A stretch of 64,000 bases of DNA from Theocolax elegans (GCA_026168455.1 CM047427.1:58667249-58731248), one strand, 5' to 3'. Shown: positions 24,301 to 39,300, counted from the stretch's first letter. Numbers and translations: made by a program. Notes: generated from the sequence alone by a model not told the origin.

Positions 24301-27300
24301 CCTACGTATTTTGTATATTGATGTCAGTTAAAGTAAAGATAATCGTTTACAAAAATTTTTTAGCTCTCATATCATTAGTTTTGTCGCCTTTATAACTGCA
24401 TCGGGTCGTTATATATTTACAGAGAATTTTATAATTATCAATCAATTTCTTCCGGATTATTTGGTGAATCGAGACAAGTTCGCCGACAAATTAGCTAAAG
24501 TTGTGGCTGTGAAAACCTGATCTAAAAGTGTTTATAATGTGGAATAATCTGTAACCGTTAATGGAAGCATTTTGTTGGATTCTTGGATACGGGATATGCG
24601 AGGAACTTGTTAATTATAAGAACCTTATTCGAGCGGATAATTAATTGCATAAATTAATTACTTTCGGGCAAAAGAAAACTTACCTGCTCAGGTAAAGGTA
24701 TACGTACACGTATATCTCTATCTCCTTCATTTTCTCACAACTTTTCTCTATCTTTGACCTTTACTAATTTGACTAGCGGAAAATTTCATTAAAACTTTCT
24801 CTTGAATTTAGCGCTCCGGGCCGAATCGAAGTTTCTTAAAGTTGTTGTACGTGACTTTATTCGGAAAAGTTATTACTTGCGGTAGTATACATTTTTCCCG
24901 GGTCTCAAAGAATCTGATCGCGCTTATTCAACAATTACTTTTCGTTGAGAGAAGATATTTAAATAAAGCAATAGCCGTATTTACTTTCCTACTTCGATCA
25001 TGCTTGATCGCTGAATCTTTATTCAACCTGCGTGCTTGGAGAGGAGAGGTACTGATCTATTTGCGCGTTGATGTTGCAATTGCTACGCACGCACAAGTTA
25101 TTTTACCCAACAAATCTGAATAGAACTAAATGATTGATCGACGAAAGCTAGAGACGAAAAAGCACGATTATAGAAAAATATGATTGATGTCGTTATTGGG
25201 CGACGTCGAATCGGCCATCGATCACAAATAGAGGAAGCAATCGGTTATCGAGAAAAGCCGAGAGATAAGGAGCACGAGAGAACGAACGAAGCGTCGGAGG
25301 TTGAAAGATAGCTCGAGCGAAGAAAATTTCAAGAGTGGCGAGAGACGGGCAGAACGGTTATTGGTTTCGCGAAATCTCGGTCGACTTTGATTTCGAGACT
25401 AATTGGACTCGGGAATAGACTGCAGACTCTCGCGTTTTCCCAGAATTAAGCTTATAAACTTGAGCCGCGCAATCTGCCTCAGAGAATTCTGTATCAATTG
25501 TTGTCGTGAATTTCGCTATTTCGTTTGTACGATTATATGTACGCGTTATATGTACGCGTTATATGTACAAAGGCAAACACACGAGATTACGGGAAGACAT
25601 TTTAACATTACGAAAAAATTAATTTTATTTTAAGCCGTAGCGATAAAAATCAAACGAAGAGTTGCGATTAAACAAACGTTAAGGTGCTCGATGTCATTTT
25701 CATACGTTTGTACAGTACGCTTAGATTTCGTCCTGCGTATATCGAAAATATCATATCCCGTTGACTACGGACAAATAAAATCGATTCATCGGCTTTACCT
25801 TTTTCTTTCGGATTTACGTAACGAATACGATTTTAAAAGTACAAGTAATGACATTTGTTATTGTCTAAACTCACAAGATTTTCCGCACTTTTTCGCATTG
25901 TCTGCGAACTACTTGGTGTATGTATCTTTCTCGGTTACAATTTGACTCGTTACAGCGTAACTAATTATTGCGCTGCAGTTTTTTCAGTTAAGAATAATAT
26001 AAAAATATAGTACATACTCTACTCATTACTGTATCAAATAACAATTTTGATATCGATTTAGTCGGTGCAATGCGTATCGATTGATAGTCGATTTAAAATA
26101 TATAAAGAACCGCATAAAAATGTAACAGGTTGCCGCATTGCCTCTAATTCACCGTGAATTTCTCGTTAATCTTGGCGATAAGTCGTTCCGTCCAGACTTC
26201 GGTCTCCTCGTGAAATAATCCTTCTTCTTTAGCGTCCTCTCAAAAGTCCACCAATCATTGTTGCGAGCACCAGCCTTACGAAATACCTATTGGTAAACAA
26301 GCTTCCCTTCCGAATTCGATTTCGATTTCGATTTCGATTCCGATTCCGATACCAAGAACGTTAGGTTACAAACGCGGAAAAAAGGAGCGATTTTCTCGGA
26401 GAGCGAGAAACACCCATGCGATTTGCGGAGGTCAGCGATTATTCCCCTTTCGCTGACGATGCGCTCATTCGGTAACCTCGGAGCTGCATCGTCAGCAGCT
26501 GGCCTCGCAGCTGCAGCCCAGGCGGCTCGGCTTCTCCTTTTTCCCTCGCCCTCGTTCTCCGCCTTCGTTTTTTCGCCCTCCTCGATTCTCCTTCGCCGCA
26601 GAGCGCCGACTCTTCGAATCATTTGAATTATGATCTCCTTGCTCGGCGATACTCAACATCTACCGCTCCAACTTCCTTCGGAGAAACTAGCCAGCACGCA
26701 AATAAATAAGCAAGTAAGCAATCACCTGCGAAAATGTAAAAATATTTATTCGTACTATTGTAAATAATACGAAATTATACTTAACACATATTTACAATGA
26801 TAATGTTATTTAATATTGCACAAGACATAGCTAACTGATCTTAAGTCCAATTATTTATATTGAATAAATTAGACTTTAATGTTCCCGTAACGACTGCTTG
26901 CAATTATCAGAGAGAGATTTCTAAATGATGAATTTGTTAATGTGTTCTTGACGCGTTTCTGAATAGTGTCAAGTTTAGTTACTATAATATACGCAGACAA
27001 GATATTGTTGTGAAAGTTTCGTATGTTAAAGCACCAAAGTTTCTTGATATCGTTCCCGCAGATGCTCGTGCGAAAATTGTATCGAGTCCTTATCCTCCCG
27101 TGGTAATATTATGGTCGAAGGCAACGCGACAATTGTTGAATCCTAGCGGAAACAAAAGCGACGCAGATAAACTAGGAAAAAAGGTAAAGACGCGGCTCCG
27201 GCTCCGGCTCCGGACACAAGAAAGTATCGAGGCTTCGCGTCTCGCGCACGAATCCCGTTAGAGCCGGAAAAAGCGTAATCGCTCCGGCGTCCCTGCTCAC

Positions 27301-30300
27301 CCCGGGTTCCCGGTTCTTTTTTCAACGTTCTCCGCTGCAAAGATCCGTCGTCCGAGATACGACCGAGAACGACTTACGAGTCCGCGCCGGTCGCGCTCGC
27401 AACATTCGCGGAACCCGAGCGCGACGCCTGGGAAAATTTTTTCATCGCATCTCGCGGTGTACTAATTCGTTGCAGCTGAAGCTATACTACTTTTTTCGAT
27501 CGTTGAGCGAATTAACTTTCCGCTCGCGCACCGTTTCGTTACAAACGATTGTTTGTAGAACCCAAAGCTAATTCTTTTGTAACTTTACACTTGTGTACGA
27601 CCGTTGACACGTACTTTAGTCGGTAAAAGGCTAGTTATCAATAAAAATAAATGTAATTAAAGAAAATTTAAGTTAATAAATAAGATGAGTATCATTCCCG
27701 GTGGTATTGAATTTCTCCTTAGATCTCCGTAGATTTTTATATTAAATTACGAGCTCGCTCGATTAATTAAATATATGGTGTTGTAAGATATTTAGCGTTC
27801 CAAAATTTAAATGGCATACCTATGAAATATATTACCGGAAGCGACGATATTTCGGTAGGTTTAAACGGGACAAACGAGAAAGAAGAAAAAGTGACAGAAA
27901 GGATTTATTCCGCTACATACTAAAGATACATGAAAAATCTTTATAAGATAACCGGAAGCAACTCAATAAAATGTACGGAAATATAAGTGTAACAATTGAA
28001 AAATGTAACAAGACGGAAAAAGGAAAAGTATATTTAAGTTAGAGAACAAGTTAACAATATCGAATGACGAATAGATAAAAAAGAGATTTCTCATTAATGG
28101 TCGGTAACCGCGAAGCGGTAGTCCGTCTCTGGATAGGCGAACGAAGTTTACAAATTGCATGATTGTCCGGCATGTTTATTTGCAGTGGGTAAAACTCGGG
28201 ACACACGGTGAAAATCGAGTCGAGGAAACTTGCGTTCTCGACGAACGAAGCGAGTCGACCGCGTTCGTTGCACTCCCGCATGGGCTGATACAATTCGACC
28301 TTCGCCGGGAAACGAGCGAGGAACTCGACGTAAAAGCGAATAAAAAGAAGAAAAAAAATAAAAGAAAAAAAATAGAATAGAAACGTTACGTGGCGTTTAA
28401 AAACGAGAATAGAATCGAGTCGAGTCGAGTCGAGGCATTCTCATGCGCGAGCAGCGAAATTCAATCTTATCGGTTTCTTTTCCCTCTTTAGTCGACGTAC
28501 GCGGAATTATCAATGGCAGATAAGAATGGAGAACAGCCGCGACGATAAGCCACGAATAAGGAGTGGGTGCCTACACGAATTACGAGGAAGGGGAACACTG
28601 TAGGAGCGGGAGAGGGAGCGGGAGAGGGAGAGGGAGCGGGAGCGTGGGCGGGACTCGACCTGCTTTTTCTTTCCTTTCTGCAAGCTTAGAACGTCGTCGT
28701 CACCTCGATGTCAAGGCTCGATTCTCTCGGTTCGAGTCGTTTACCGTTATTGGCTTTTTAACCTCCAAAAGGGGAAACGAGCTCTCGCTGCGTCGGGCCG
28801 ATCTCTACGAACGCGCGGGATAGTTTTATCGCCCAATCGAAGGAATTTCATTTCCTGTGCTTTTTCTATTTCATATCGAGACTCTCTACCTTACCGAAAT
28901 CCCGATTCCTCCGATTGTCAAGCGGTTAATGTCCCAACTACAGTTCAACTTGTTCGGCTAGGTAACAGCTGTCAAATTTCTATATTCGCATCGGGTTCAC
29001 CGGACGACCAATGTGGACTCTTGTACAATGTATCGTTTTCGCGGTCGCGATGTGATCAACCAAGTAATTCGCATACCCACAGAGTCGCGTCGATTCCTCG
29101 TCGGTTTCCATTCCAGTCGATGAGAAGCCGTGTGTAGCTCGCCAGTATCCTCCGCACGAACAGTTGTGTCGACGATATCTCGACGAAAAAACAATAAAAT
29201 AAGAGAGCCAAGACCGATAACCCGAGAATCGGGCGATATCGCTCGAAGCCGGCCGACTAAACCTAACCCGTTACTTAACCCGAGAGAGGGAAAAGTTGTC
29301 GCGTGCTTTTGCAGTTTGCCTTTTTCACCACTTATAATCTCAACCCTCAACTCAATCGTAAATATAATCCGATCGAATTTTTCGATAGGATTTCTAGTTT
29401 CCCCAGGCTGAAATGATTAAATTTACAAGCTCTTATCGTAATTGGATTTAATGAGTGACGAATGAACGATCAAGTGTAAAATATCCAAGATTGAGTAAAT
29501 TATTTTACCAATCTTCGATTATTCTTACGCTCGCGTTTATCTCTTTTACTAAAGTTTGTTTGACAAAATAACGTTTTTATTTTATCAGAGAAAGGTTAAA
29601 GTTCGTGATTGTTTATTTCAAATTATGGATTTTCTGGTCTATGAATCTATCACGCTTCGTAAACAAATAGAATAAATGATAATAGGGAAACAGTAAAAGT
29701 AATTAATTGGTTAGAAGTAACAGACAAACATCCTTGGCTATTCCGTCTGCAATCGGTTATTCGTCTTTTTATATTTAGCACGAAATACATTATTTCTTTA
29801 ATGAGAAAATTGGCATTAAAATGAGTTGTTTTTAAACGTAACGATAACCAACGTAGCGCGCACCAAATAATATACATGTCATTGTAACGATATATTCCAA
29901 TGTATTTGTATGAGAGAAGAGAGAAATTTGCCTATTAAACTTGGTAGTTTGTAATTCTCGATACATGGAAAAAGAAAATATTGGTGAAATAAGTTTTAAG
30001 ACGACGTTTCTGATTATTTGCAGAAAACGAATACCTATCGTCGATACTCTTACACGTTTTGTTGGAATGTAAGTAACGCGATAGTTAGTCCAAGTTGGTT
30101 TTTACGCACTAATCACGGTGTGTGTAACTGAGCGACAATGAAACTTGGTGGTTGGTTTGGCAAGATAATCGAGTGGAGTTCGCATGCGCGAGCCACGAGT
30201 AGATACGCGTGCCTATTATTAGATCTCCCGCCGCATCTCTATTTCTCTCTCTTGAGTTTGTCGCCATGAATCATTTTTGACCAGCTGTCTCTGATGGATT

Positions 30301-33300
30301 GTTTGGTCTTGTTGATTAGTTGTTCAATTAACCCAATAAACCCATGATAATTATCGTGATTGGAAAAGAAAACCATTAAAATTACACTGTCCCATTTATA
30401 TACCATCACCTACCCAATTATTGATCATCAACCAATTTCTAAATTTTACGTGTTTATCAAACTATATAGAATTTTAAAGTATGAATTTGCCTTAACTGCA
30501 GATCAACAATTGCATATTTATATATTCTGTTGTTGCGTAAAACGGATACAAGGTCGAAAAGAAAATAAATACAGTAATTATTGAGTAAGGGAGCATATTG
30601 ATCGAAGTAGGTGTCTTATTCGCTTGTGCAGAGGAATATGCAGACGGCATCGATGCCGTGGAACAGCTTCATCCCGCTGGCACCGCCACCCGGGGCTAGT
30701 CGAGGGCACGGCTCGCTCCATCACCACCCGAGCGCCCCGGTCGGCTCGTCCGGACCTGGTCAAGCCCCCGGGACTCCAAGCCAGCAGCACCGCGACCGGG
30801 AAGAGCGGGAGCACCAGTTGGCCGCCCAGGCTGCCGCCGAGAGGTCACAGCGCGAGCAGCAAGAGGCCACCGAGTACGCGGCCCAACAGCAGCGCCTGGC
30901 CTACCTCAGCGCCGCGGCCGTCGTCCCTCAGACCGGACCCCAGCAGGTACGTACATAACCTCGCCTCGAGCCTTCTCGAGCCTTCTCGAGCCTTAGCCCA
31001 TGGCCCATGGCCCATCTCGCCAAGAGGTCTTCTCGCGCACTCACCGACACTCTCTCTCTCTCTAATTACAGGTGACGCGGCCCTCGAGCGTGCCCGGCAA
31101 GGTCGAGTACCCTCCGCCTCCAGCGCACTCGCGCAGCTCCAAGTCCTCCTCGTCGATATCGCTCTCGGTTTCCACCCGGCACGAGAAGCAACAGTCCCAG
31201 TCGCAAGTGATGGGCCATCCGGGTCACCCGGGACACTCGGGACACTCGGGACACTCGGGACACTCGGGACACTCGGGACACCCGGGACATCCGGGACACT
31301 CGGCGCACCCGGCCCATCAGCCGCACCAGGGCCTACCCAAGGCCGAACCGAATGTCAGCTTGTTCGGGTACTCGGGCTACCAGCCGACCGGAGCCTTCGT
31401 CCACGACGTCAAGGTGAACAAGTCCTCCTCGGGGAAGCCAGGGCTCGTCGACCGGGACCACCGGGACCATCGGGATCACAGGGAGCACAGGGACCACCGG
31501 GTATCGCCAAGAGGCGACGTCCTCCCGAACCCTCCGCCGCTCCTCCCCGACCACAAGAGTTCGGTCATTGTCAAAAACGAGGGGAGTAGGGACCAGCACC
31601 TCAAGCCGCAGCAGCAACAGCAGCAACAGCAGCAACAGCAGCAGCAACCTGTCACCGGGCCAGCTCACTCCCCCACCCCCAAGATGATGTCCTACCTCAA
31701 CGTCCAGCCCGTGCCGGTATGTGCGCAACTTCCCTCATCAAACTTCTGCTTTGTACACAATGAACCCTTAATATTTCATTTTTTACTCATTCGTTATGTT
31801 AATATTTTATTTTTTCAATTGTACATTTAGATAACTTAGTAAATGGTCATTTCGATACAATACATCGAGACAACTTTCGACGTCTAGTATAATAATATCT
31901 GTTGTGTACTTGCAGGTGACGGGATCACAACACAAATCACCGTACGAGTGTCGCTCGCCAACGGAGAGTCCTCACGCGCACCACCAGCAGCCACCCCACC
32001 ATCATCACCACCATCATCACCACGCACCAGGGACCGATCCGTCCAAGGTGAGCGGGTTACACGGACGACCGGGCAGCGGGCACCACCCCTCGAGCCTGCA
32101 GCAGCACCCGGTGAACCGACACTCGCCTCACGGCCAGCCGAGTCCGGTCTCCCAGTCTCAGCAGCCCCAGCCGGGGCAACAGGCGCCTCAGTCGCAGCAA
32201 CCCCAACAGTCTCAGGCGGCTGGAGCTGGCTCGTCCTCCACCTCCTCATCCGGCGTGGCGCAGCACCAAGTCTCCCAGGTGTCGCAGGTGTCGCAGGTGT
32301 CGCAGGTGCCGCAACCCTCGCCGCCGGAGCCACGATACTTGAGCAGGCCCGAACCCCAGCTCGCGTATCCGCCCCATCCGGCAAAGAGCCCATACTCGGC
32401 CTACCCCCACGCTCATCATCCGCACCAGCCGAGTGCCTCGCCCACCTCGCACTACGCCGCTCCTGCTGGATCCAAACCTAAGGTAATTCTCATTTTATTT
32501 TTTTATTACCCTTCGCCTCCTCTTTCTCGTAATACCGTTTGATTTTTTATTAATTGACAATGCAACCTGCAGGTGAGCAGTCCAGCACCGTCCCACATCT
32601 ACGGCAAGCCCAACTCGGGCATCATGACGGGGACGCCGGTATGCCGTGCCTCGGATACAGGAGGAACGGCAGTGGGTTCGTCGTCGGCGAGTTCGAGTTC
32701 TGCGACGGCCTCGGTGCCGCTGCCGCTGCCCCTGACCTCCAAAGCCGGGACGACCGGTTCCTCTTTCCAGCCGATTGGACATCACGCTGGCCCGGTGACG
32801 GGTCCACATTTTGCTCACCTACCACCGCCTCCGGCTCATTCAAGCCGCAGTCCGTACGATTCGAGGGGTTACGGTTCGCCCCTTGGCGCCTCCAAGTTGC
32901 CACCTCCGCCACCATCCTTACACTCTGCACCCGGCATTGGGTACATTTATTTTAATAATAAACCGATTATCATTCACACGATTAATCTACACTGAGAAAT
33001 TCTTGTTTGCACTAGATCTTGTACATTTAATTCTGAGCGCTATACTCGGAACTTTACAATACCATTTTCGCACATTTTTACACCGTAAACTCAAAATAAT
33101 TCGCAAACGCCCTAGTTTATTTGAAAAAATAATCGTACTAGTGTGTTTAGCGAGTGCTCGAACAATTTCTCGGTGCATTTTAGACATATAATAAATGCAG
33201 TAATAGTAGCAACAACAACAGGCGTTGTTGTTACGTAAATTATTGTGTAGTAAAGAAGTCATTTTACGTTTGTCTTTAGTACATGAATAAAATGCGCCTA

Positions 33301-36300
33301 TTTATGTTTATAAATACTAGTATCAATAATTATTTGAGACCGAAAATTGTTAAATGGCAATCACTGCTTGTAACGATAAAAAAATCGGTGATGGAATTAA
33401 AGTACAACTTTGTTGGTTTATTTGTTCACAGTAAACTGGCACATCCGTTGCACCTCCTGCCACCGAACGCGGCGCTGGCTCCAATCGCGAGGCCACCGCC
33501 GGGACTTGGTCATCCGGCCGGCATGCACCAGCCAAATCCACAAACGGTGCCCGGAGGCAGCGCAGCCGCGGCAGCCAACAACTTCCAGACGCAGCCGTTG
33601 GATCTCGGCGTGGAGAGATCCACTGGTTCGCCGAAGCGCAAAGCGCACACGCCCGTCGGCACGGAGCAAATAGTCGCCACCTCGTCATCCTTGTCTGCTC
33701 AACAGCCCGTTTCCCTCGAGATCACCAAAAAGCGAAGGATAGAGGACTCGACGAGCCAGCCACAGCCACAATCCCATCATACACAGGTGAGTCGTACAAT
33801 TACGTAACACCTTTCACTTTTCGAGTTCTATGAGTCTAATGTGTGCGTTGATTTATTATTCCTCGGCAGGCATCCACTGCGGTATCCCAGAACGCACCGG
33901 GCTCGCCGGTGCTCGCTAGAGTGAGCGAGCCCAGTCCGTTGATCGCCTCGGCGGCAACCTCGATTACCACCGTCGTCAACACTGCGCTTATGTCCCAGCC
34001 CAATAGTCAAACTCAGGTGAACGTTCCTTCGGTAAGTCCGGCGCCGCGTACGGCCAGCGGTGACGGCTCGGTACGACCTTCCTCGGCGGGTAGCGTCAGT
34101 TCGCTACCGGGCACGAATCCGCCCGCACCACCTCTGACGCCCACGCCTCTAACAGTCACCTCGGCTTCACCGGCTCCCTCGCCCGCCAAACTCGATAGCG
34201 ACAAGTCCAACAGTCCAGCACCCGCCCGACCACCCAGCAGCACGAGCTACCCGGTGCACAAGCTCAAAAAAGCCTGGCTTCAGCGGCATTCTGGCGAGGA
34301 TGGCACGGAGGACACCACTGGTGTCGTTGGCAGCGGATCCTGTCTTACTCTGCCCCTCAACATTGCTACCATTAAACAGTCGAACGGCGGAACCGGCACA
34401 AACACAGGTGAGTTCTCCTACGATTCGTTTCCAACCCTCTATAAAAGCTCTCACCATTTTTCCATCAGTTGCCCACTTCTTTTTCCTTACGTCTCTTTAT
34501 CTTTGGCAATTGCCGATTTATCAGCGTAGTTTCGTTTCTAGGAAAAGACAAAGAAAACGGATCAGGCTTGGCTACGAGTTCGACAACGGCGACAACGATC
34601 TCCGTTTCGTCCTCCTCTTCGTCTACATCGTCTGCGACGACAACGACGACATCGACAACGAGTTTGCCAAGTGCCGTAAACTCTATTCATAATATCGGCA
34701 GCATGGCCGTCAATAGCATAAGTAAAACCAAGGTGGCGGTCAAGGCACGTAAGACTCCAGTCAAAGAGTCGATGAACGGACATGCAACTACCGCGGCTGC
34801 TCCAGCCACTGCCAACTCCGAAAGTCTCCACGAGGATTCGTCTAATAGTGAGCCTGAGAGGAAAGCACCGCCTAAGCGCAAACCGCCCAAGGTACGGCTA
34901 TTTCATACATACATCTACTCATTCTATACTTTTTTACGTTGACGAACGTGAAACTACTTGTTTCCTCTTTTACCCTACAGCTTATTCTTTTTATACTTGT
35001 ATTGCTTATTATGTCTTATCAGCTTTTTAAATTCTACTCGCAGAAGTGAACTGGGCGATTCTTATGAAAATTAACTATATAATCTTTGCATTTTCTAACA
35101 TCTCATATTTACATTTTTACTCATTCACGACCATTATTGATAAACGTTAAAACTTTGTTCAAACATTAATTTTTGTTAGACCTTGCTGTTAGTTACTAAT
35201 TGTTTGAGTAATAATTATAGACTCTGAAAAGTTATTTTAGTTCTTATACCCAATTATGATTTATTCAATTTTGTTCTTAAATTTTATTCCAGATAATTAT
35301 TCTGCGTGTAGTTTTTATTTTACTATAGGTTATACTAACTTTTGCATGTTGTAGAAACTATAAGCTTTTTTTAAACAAAAACTTACTTATATTTGGAATA
35401 CCATTTGTATTAAAAAAGCAGTAAAAGAAAATTTATAATCTTAAAATCTTTAGTATTGGACATTTTTATACAATAATATAATTCGGCATTTATGACAATG
35501 TTATTAACCATAATAACTTATGGATTAGTTATAAAATTAAATAGTCATTAAATATTAAAATAATACTGTCATATTTTTATATTTTTAAAAAATTTAATTA
35601 TTGCCTTTAGTGAAGTTTCTTTTTGCACAGTCGAATTCTTAATATTTATTAAAACTATCTACAATAACAAATGGTATTTAGTTATAAGAAGTATTAACAT
35701 ATTATGGACAGTATGGGAATATCAATTAATTATGTACTTAATTTTTCTAAAAATAAAGTATAATAATTTGTTTGCAGCTAATAAATGAAAAATTATTTTG
35801 ACAACATGATTTCCCCTACTGCCAGAGAAATGAACGACTGTGCACTTATTTCTTTAGAACTTTCATATCTTTAGAACTTTTTTCATTAATTTGTTTGTTG
35901 TTTATATTTATTATCTGTACAACACACGCTTTTTTGTAGAGAGTTTGATGTGTGTGACAATTGTATTGAATTTCATTGATGTCTCAAAATGTATGAGTTT
36001 ATAATCGTAAAAGGCATCTTTGTATATATTTTTCTTATGATTTTTATCTTTGAATGTGTACGCATATTATCACGAGAGACAGATATCCTAGAGATTTTTC
36101 ATTTTGACACAAAATCAAGAAAGTATGGCGAACGTAATATGACTAAATATACACTGATTAATTGTTAACGAACGATATTGTTTTCATTTCACAAAGAAGC
36201 GATCGATAGGATAGGCAAATAAGCAACTGACAAATTCACTTATTTGAGAAGAGGCATAACTGACACTGTGAAAATTTAGTTATATCCTTAGATAATGTAT

Positions 36301-39300
36301 AAATTTAATATATATTATCAATGCACTATTTTCAAAAATGAAATTTGAATGTTGACTTAGGTATAACATTGAAAATATGACTCTGTGCATGTGTTTTTTA
36401 AACAAATATCACACATGTACACAGTGATGCATCATGAATGCGTGCCGTTGAATTAATTAATTGATTGCTGTTTTTTTTTTTTCTTTTTTGCTAAGTTTAC
36501 AGTAAGAATGCTGCAAAAGTTATGGATTTCTAAATGTTCCTTTTTGTTGTTCAATTATTTAAATCTTGCACAGTCGTTACAAACGTAAGATATAAATTTA
36601 GCATCCTTAATTGAAAGAATGTAAAGTCATGCAAATTATTCGAAAGTAATTAGAAATAAATAATTTGGTGGAATAATAAATTTGAAATAATCACTTGGTA
36701 AAATAAAGTGTACGGTGTACGATTTATTTAAGAATAAGGTATAATTTGTTAAATACATGGGTACATTTTTAAGAGGAATAGAAAGATAAAAGAACAAGTA
36801 AATACTCGGTCAGTTATGACTCTTTCAAAATTTCGCGCGTTCGTCCATATACAGCGAGAGACGCCAAGCGTCGCGACTCGTGCGGCACTGATGCGGCTCG
36901 TCGGACGGTCTGTCTCCCCCTCCCCTCTCCCCCCTCTCCCTCGCCACTCCTACCTCGTGCAAAGAACTCCGAACGCCATTGCGGTAGTACAGTCTGTCGC
37001 GTCTTCCTCGCGCAGCGTCTCTTAGTGTTTGTATTTGGTCATTAGTCCGGAATTTTTAGTTATCGCGTACTTACTTTTAAATCTTCAGTTGTGAATTTTA
37101 TCCTAACATCGTTATGGAGAACATTTTCAACGAAACTCTGGTATGTCACAGTGAAGACTCCGAAATTTACTCCTCCTAACCTTAAAGTGAAAGTGCGTCA
37201 CATGGTTTAGTTTATAATTTCATTATTCGCACATCTATTATAGTTAGGACCGTTTTGTAAACATTGAAATAACGTTACTCTGTACACTTTTCTTCGATTG
37301 ATTTTTTGCGCGTGCATTCAACCAAGCATTTGTAAAGTAGTAGTTAGAAGTGTCGCGTCCCTTGGTGCTCCGTTTTCTTAGCCCTATGAGTTTCTACCCT
37401 GTGGCAAGGCAAGATTAATTTTTTTCTTCACGAAAAAATTTTGTCAAACGCGACATTTCTACATTTATCAAATTTTCTGAAATTAAGTAAAATGTCACTG
37501 GTTGCCAACCATGATTTACATTTTCATGCTGTGGCTGAAGATGGTGCAATCAAATACATACATATGTGTACCTGCCTAAACTTTTTATTTTGTTTTTTGG
37601 TAGGTCTTCGTTGTTATGTGATACTTGTAAACTTTATTACTGACTAATCAATTACATTATTTTAATTAAAACAATTTTTAAGTTGTACTTTTCATTACAA
37701 TTAAATAAATGTAGTGTTATATTGTTTGTGCAATACAATTGTGACATTGTTTATACATAGATACATATGTTTGTATACATATGTTTTTACCTTGTAATCT
37801 TAAAAATTATTTAATTACATACTTACAATTTCTTTGTCTTTTATCTTAGCAATTGATAGGCAATAATATATATATATATATATGTATATATTTTCACATT
37901 AACATAAATTAAAATTATACTTGGAAGTAAAACTGTTAATAAAAATGTAAGCAGTGATCGGTACTTATTATTATGAAATGAGAATAAGTTTATATGCATA
38001 TAAAAATGAGAGTTCAAAGAAGCATAAATTTGCATCGACACTGTAACCTCTAACCCATCAGGTATAAATTAAATCCAGGCTAGGCGGTTCTCGTTCGCGT
38101 AACACCAGGGATTAATATACTGTAGAGTGTATAACATGGGAGAGAACAAGGAGGATAGAGCATGCACTGCCTGACTACTATAAATAATCTATGTCTGTGT
38201 GGTAGGTAAAGCGAAAGAAGGGAGCCGCCTGGAAACAGCAAACAACCATCCAGGAGCAGCGTCGGAGAAAGAAACAGAAGCAGGGTAGAGGAAACGCAGC
38301 TGCTGGTAGCGAGTCCAGTAACGAGAGTGAAGCTGGATCTGTGAGCGACTCCAGCGAACAAAGATTCCCTGCTCGACCTGTCATGCAAATATCAACGATT
38401 GATACCTACAAATCCTCGGGAAATGGTTAGTTTAAGTGTAGAACAAAAAGATTAAGCAAAAACATATTATTATAATGGTTTACTGTCTGTGTGAACATTG
38501 TTCACTATTAGGGTAAGCTTAATAGCATAAAGTAAGGGCTCTGGTTAAAAGAAATGAAAACAGTGTCGTATCGCTTTTATTTTATGTTGGTTGTATGTTG
38601 TCTGAATGGAAAAATCTCTAGGAGAATTGCGTTTAGTGTTTTGCAGTATGAGTTTGTGATTCTTTTATAACTTTCTATTCCTTCATCGTCCTCAAAAATA
38701 CCTTTGCAAAATGTTTATTTTTTACCTTCCATTTAAATGTCTCCTTATACTAACACATTTTACATGTACATTTACTAATGGATAAATTTTTGGGTCTTAA
38801 GTTTTCACTTATATGCTTCATGTTTTCATGTACAAAATCTGCCCTATTCTATTTTTTTTCTTTAGGATTAATCGGGATTTTTTATTTTACTTTTTAGAAA
38901 TAATTAATATTAACAAAAATTAACCGTTTATTTAACATTTTTAAAGAAATTTCGTACCAAATACATGTTTAGAAAAAAATTGCATGTAATAATTATAAAT
39001 TTTTTATTTACACGACTTTATATACAATAATAACAGTGACATCCATTTAATGATGAAAGTGTTAATACTTATTCGAACGTAAATATGAGATTGTTTACAA
39101 GAGCTTTTTAATTCTGAATTACATGCCATTGAATGTATGAGCAGAATACAATTGTCAAACTTCATATGTTTAATCTTAAACTTTTCATTCCAGGGAATAA
39201 AAAGGTCCCTAAAAAACGAGGAAGAAAACCAAGGACCACAAAAGATGTTAAAGCAAAAGAGGAAGAAGAAGAAGAAGAAGAAGACTATCAACCTCGTCAA

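Larger units (their letters stand above)
13871..30631 (+). other. Long Kdm3 intron, 16.8 kb
   Basis: It contains the foldback element with its nested insertions, several microsatellites, and GC-rich islands at about 14580-14900, 15840-15960, 20120-20360, 21280-21960, 22370-22770, 26390-26620, 27180-27440 and 28560-28830. No coding exon with convincing splice sites was found. Island density suggests internal regulatory elements; this is inference. Confidence 0.5.

Noticed and set aside
31333..32452. Long minus-strand and alternative-frame ORFs across the GC-rich Kdm3 exons
   Set aside because: They are shadows of the coding frame; translations are Arg/Val/Leu-rich repeats mirroring the His, Gln and Gly-His-Ser tracts, and they ignore the exon borders.
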